64,000 nucleotides of DNA from LD21 sp963715785 (GTDB lineage Bacteria; Bacteroidota; Bacteroidia; Bacteroidales; VadinHA17): positions 930,001-994,000 of the forward strand of contig OY970276.1 in the NCBI GenBank assembly GCA_963715785.1, given 5' to 3'. The translations under genes were made by a program, and so were the position numbers. Shown one piece after another: positions 51,901-57,900 of the stretch (position 1 is its first letter; every line of letters begins with the position of its first letter). The notes beneath the pieces are model-generated. The model saw nothing but the letters and a program-made list of their open reading frames with translations. It searched no databases and was not told the DNA's origin.

Positions 51901-54900
51901 GATCCTGCAGCATTGCTTATTCCTCCTACAACGGCTCTTGTCCATGCGAAGGTTGCCGTACTGCTCGAGCTGGTAGCTGTATAGGTGTTCGATACATTGT
52001 TGCACCAGCTGGCCGTTGCCGCGCTGGTGATGACTGCTGTCGGGCTGACCGTGACTGCCACATCAAAGGTCGTGCCTGCACATCCATTGACACTCGGAGT
52101 AATGAGATAATGTACAACTACCGGTTCAGTTGTGATATTGATAAGTGTCTCGGTGATAACTGCTGTGCTTCCAGATCCTGCAGCATTGCTTATTCCTCCT
52201 ACAACGGCTCTTGTCCATGCGAAGGTTGCCGTGCTGCTCGAGCTTGTCGCAGTATAGGTATTTGATACATTGTTGCACCAGCTGGCCGTAGCCGGGCTTG
52301 TGATGACTGCTGTCGGGCTGACCGTGACTGCCACATCAAAGGTCGTGCCTGCACAGCCATTGACACTCGGAGTGATGAGATAATGTACAACTACCGGTTC
52401 AGTTGTGGTATTAACGAGTGTCTCGGTGATAACTGCAGTACTGCCTGATCCTGCAAGGTTGCTTATGCCTGTCACAACTGCTCTTGTCCAGGCGAAGGTC
52501 GCTGTGCTGCTCGAGCTGGTAGCTGTATAGGTGTTCGATACATTGTTGCACCAGCTGGCCGTAGCCACGCTGGTGATGACTGCTGTCGGGTTGACCGTGA
52601 CTGCCACATCAAAGGTCGTGCCTGCACATCCATTAACACTTGGAGTGATTAGATAATGTACAACTACCGGTTCAGTTGTGGTATTAACGAGTGTTTCTGT
52701 GATAACTGCAGTACTGCCTGATCCTGCAAGGTTGCTTATGCCTGTAACAACTGCTCTTGTCCAGGCGAAGGTCGCCGTGCTGCTCGAGCTGGTCGCAGTA
52801 TAGGTATTTGATACATTGTTGCACCAGCTGGCTGTTGCCGCGCTTGTGATGACTGCTGTCGGGCTGACAATTACATCCACATTATAAGTCGTGGGATTAG
52901 TACAACTGTTTGCAGATAATGTATAGATATATCGGACAGAAATCGGATCGACTGTTGTATTTGTAAGAGTTTCGTCAGGGCTATCTGTCCCTGAAGTCGG
53001 GCCAGCAGGACTAATACCCGCCACTGAGGCACGTGTCCAGGAAAAGGATGTTCCACCCTGATCACTTATCGGCGTATAGCTGAACACTGAACCACTACAA
53101 ATTGAAGGCGGTGTCGGTGAGCTTGTCAATACCGGAAAAACGTGAACGATTACCTGTGTCTCTGTTCCATCTGACAGATCACATCCGCCATAGCCCGGAA
53201 TATATTGGGGACGGTAATAGTATGTTCCAGCAACAGGGGAATCCGGACTTGTGACTATTGTCCCGGGGCCCATTGAAGTTGCCGAACGGATCCATTGAAC
53301 CGTACCTGTTCCAGGATTATTCAATGTAGCCGAGAAAGTTACACTTCCACCTAAACAGATACTTGTCGCAGGAGGTGTTATAACATTCCAGGTTGGGTCA
53401 GGGTGAACAGTGACTGCCGTCTCTGTTCCATCTATAAGATTGCAGCCTCCGTTTCCTGGTAAATATTGCGGTCGATAAAAGTATGTACCAGCTGCAGGAG
53501 AATCCGGACTTGTTACAATTGTTCCTGCGCCCATTGATATAGCCGAACGAACCCACTGAACTGATCCTCCCCCGGCATTATTGAGAGTCGCTGAAAATGT
53601 TACACTCCCTCCGACGCATATATTTGTCAAAGGTGCGGTTATAACATTCCATGAAGGATCAATGTTTACTGTTACGGCTGTTTCTGTGCCATCTGCAAGA
53701 TTACATCCGCCGTAGCCAGGTAAATATTGAGGACGGTAATAATAAGTGCCCAGTCCAGGTGAGTCAGGGCTGGTCACTATAGTCCCCACACCCATAGAAG
53801 TAGCTGCACGGACCCATTGAACAGTACCTGTACCAGAATTATTTAGAGTAGCTGAGAACGTTACGCTTCCACCAATGCATATATTGGTCTGGGGCGAATT
53901 AATCACATTCCATCCAGGATCAACCTGGACTATTACAGTTGTCTCAGTTCCATCTGCAAGGTTACAACCGCCGTAACCTGGCAAATACTGTGGTCGGTAA
54001 TAATATGTACCTGCTGCCGGAGAATCCGGACTTGTTACAATCGTCCCGGGGCCCATTGAGGTTGCCGAACGAATCCACTGAACAGTTCCACCCGCGGCAT
54101 CATTGAGAGTCGCTGCAAATGTAACACTTCCCCCGACGCATATATTTGTCACAGTGAAGGTTATAATATTCCATGAAGGATCAACGTGCACTGTTACAGC
54201 TGTTTCGGTGCCATCAGCCAGAGTACATCCTCCGTAGCCCGGCAAATATTGAGGTCTGTAATAATAAGTACCTAATCCTGGTGAGTCAGGGCTTGTCACT
54301 ATAGTCCCGACACCCATAGAAGTAGCTGCACGGACCCATTGAACAGTACCTGTACCAGCATTATTCAATGTAGCTGAAAAAGTCACTGTTCCTCCTGTAC
54401 ATATATTAGCCGTAGGCGAACTAATCACATTCCATGTGGGATCAGCCTGAACTGTTACAATTGTTTCGGTCCCGTCAGATAAACTGCAGCCTTGCCCGTT
54501 AGCCACATAATGAGGACGATAGTAGTAAGTCCCAATAGGTGGAGTATCAGGACTGGATACAGTTATGCCTGCACCACCCGAACTAACGGATCTGATCCAG
54601 GTAAGCGTTCCTCCTAATCCATCTTTTACTGTTGCGGAGAAGTTAACCTGTCCCCCTGTACAGAGATTGGTTACGGGGAATGAATAAGTATCCCATGATG
54701 GTTTTGCCACTGTGTTCCATGTAACAATGTTATAGGAACTTGCATTACAACCGGTTCCGGTAGAGGTCCGGTGTGTCCTTATTTGTATCCTGTTCAGGCC
54801 TGCAATTGCACTATTTATCAATGAACCAGGTACATATGATTGCCAGGTGGATGCGCCATCAACACTGGATTCGAATACATCAACCGGACTTATGCCACCG

Positions 54901-57900
54901 CTGCCTCCGCTAAATGTGGCAGAAACTGTACCTGTCACACAGACGTCTGTTACATTCGGAAGTTTTGTTATATCCTTTGCTACCGGCTGAGCGGTAACAA
55001 CGACACTATATGGAATAGAAACTCCGGTACATGTAGCGTCAGATTCCGATAACTGAATTGAATATGGTCCCGAAGTGTTCCAGGTAACAGTAATGCTGTT
55101 CCCATTATTGGATGAGGGTGTTCCTCCTGTCACAGTCCATAGATATGTATGTCCGGCAGTATTAGGGACGCTGTAAGTTATGGCTGATCCTGAACATAGT
55201 CCGGAAAATGAAAATACGGAACAGGAGTTTTCAGCTCCAACAGCATAAAAACTACCCGGGTTACCCTGATTATTATATTCAGTTGAAATCCATCCAGGGG
55301 TTAATGCTTCTGATAATATACGGACCTCATCGAGGGTTCCTGTGAAATAATCATCTACCCGCCCAATATTTTGAATCGGAGCATTATACGGAATTCTGCC
55401 GGCCCATTCATTATCATCAAAAACCTGTGCTCCGTTTATATAAAGCTTATAATCAGTTCCATCAAAAGTAGTTACCAGATGATTCCAGGTACTGTTGTCG
55501 TTTGTTAAAACGGGTCCCGGAGTTTGCCAGGCACACCACGAGATATTATCTCCAAACCCTGCATGAATCCTGTTATTGCTTAATACCCAGATTCCGGGAG
55601 CTCTCTGAATATCACCTCCCGGCGGTTCATATCCTAAAAATCCGTGATAACCCACATCAGATTGATTTCCAACTTTTATCCAGCACTCTTCAGAAAACCG
55701 GGGTGCCGGTGATATACCTGTTCCAACATTGAAATAATCATTTATCCCGTCAAAAAAGATCGCATTTCCAATTCTTCCGGCAACCAGATCTCCTGTTATC
55801 ATGCCTCCCGATTGAGTTCCATCATTTGTTTGAGCTGCATCTTTAAGTTGGGGAGCTGCTCCGCCAGGATCGTCACCCATGTGCCACACACTCTGATAAC
55901 TTGGCTTCCAGACCGTTTTTACAGATGGATTGGCGACAACCTGAGGATTACCATATAGCATCAGGATAGGGGTATTCACTGAAGCTGATAAAACCGGGAC
56001 CCTGACCCAAGCTATCAGATCGCCATTTGATGCTGAATAACTTTCGACCTGCTGATCGAGCCTGTTGTAATTTGCATCTGTGAAAATGATGTCATAACCA
56101 TTTGCATTTTCTACATGACCACCATTTGTGACTGTCTTTAAATCATTTGAGCCTGAAAAATTTATAAGAACAGGGAAATTTAAAAGATTGGAACCACCCG
56201 ACACTTTGTTATGATCAATTGAGATCGTCTTCTGGTATTTATATCCCAGGGCAGCGGCAGGTAGGGAATTGACTGTAACAACCACATTATCTGTTTTTAC
56301 ACACCCGCCATTAGAAACTGTCAGTGTATATGTAGTTGTTACTGAAGGGCTTGCCACAGGGTTTGATATGCCAGGATTACTCAATCCATATGCCGGGCTC
56401 CAAGAATATGTCCCTCCTCCTGAACCGTTCAGGGTTGTTGATGAACCTTTGCAAATTGTGACATCGGATCCTGCATTAGCAGTAATATTACAACCTTCCG
56501 CAAAGCAGTAATCAAAAGATGTAGTATTCAGGTTGGTAATACCCGTGCGTGTAATAGTAGCAGCAGGAATAAAGGTCCCATGTGAACCAAATGCCTGCCA
56601 TGTGGGGCTTAAAGCATTTCTTCCTGAGATTCTTGAATTTGAGTCTATTCCGTAGCTGGAAAATCCCTCCCCGTCGAGTGAAAGAGAATAAATATTGGCC
56701 GTCAATGCACTGCTGCTAAAATTCCAGTAACCTTCGGTATAGGCATGATCTAATTGCACCGGGCCATCGGAATAAGGTCCTAATGAACCCGGCGATATCT
56801 CAGAGAATTGACCTGTAATATTTATTGATAATCCGAGAGTTGAAAAATTAAAAACTGCGGGCCGGTAATAAGAAGAAGTGCCAACAGGGAAGAGGTAATC
56901 TGCCCCGGTGGTCCCTATACCTCTTTTGAGTTTACCAATTATTGTTCCTGATATATGGCTTAATGACCCGGGAGTTGTGGCTGTTACAGTAAGGAGATTC
57001 AAACCGGTAACAATATTCCCTGATGTCATTGTAAGTAAATTACTTACATTAAGAAACTGTGAAAGTGTAATACCGGAGGGATTGTTAATTGTAAGATTTC
57101 TCGCCGCTGATGGACCATTTCCTGTTAGTTGTGCCGCTACTCCGTCATAGGTATAATCAGCTCCGGCATCAAATGTTTTTACTCCTGTAACCTGTATACT
57201 GCCTGTTCCTGCAGTTGTTGAAAGCCCCTGCGGATGGGCGGTAATAATCCCTGCGCCTGCAATTAATGTGAAAGTACCGCTGCTTCCATCAATAATACTT
57301 GTCCCCACATCCAATATGGCGCCATTATTAACAGTAAAGTTTATATTATTTGAGATAAATCCCCCCGTTTTCAGATAGGTCTGTGGAGAGGAGCCGGCAA
57401 ATACAATGGAACCCGTTCCCAGCGGAATATCCAACAGAGTTATTGTGCCTCCCGACATAGTAAAGTTTCCGTCAACTGTAAGGATTCCGGTAGTTGCATT
57501 GGGATCTTCCTTCATGTTCAGGGTGCCACCCGAAATATTAAAATTTCCTGCAACATTGACAGTGGAATTTACAGTTCCTGTGACAATTGTGAAATTCCCA
57601 CTGTTTATTGATAAATTTCCTCCGATATTCAGTAAGCATGAGCCACCGGCATTGTTCATTTTGAATGTGGCACTGTTGTCAACAAGAAAATTCCCTCCTA
57701 CTCCAATCGTGTAACCGGTCCCGGAGTTTGACATCCGGAGAGAGTGACTGGGCTGATCGTAGGTTCCTGTTCCTATAACAAAAAAGTTACCCGCAACGGT
57801 AAAGTTTGATTCCAGGAAGAAATTTGAAGTCTGACCTGAACAGTTCCATGTGAAATTGCCAAAAGTCTGACCAAAACCAGTCATCCCGGTGCTCGCCACT

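Noticed and set aside
45920..52390. Multiple minus-strand ORFs of 62-72 codons inside the 273-bp array
   Set aside because: They are out-of-frame readings of the same repeat within the adhesin frame and repeat with its period.
40874..52867. Regular repeats suggesting a CRISPR array or satellite DNA
   Set aside because: Units are 273 or 288 bp with no short repeat/unique spacer alternation, lie in one long frame and encode Ig/PKD-like modules.
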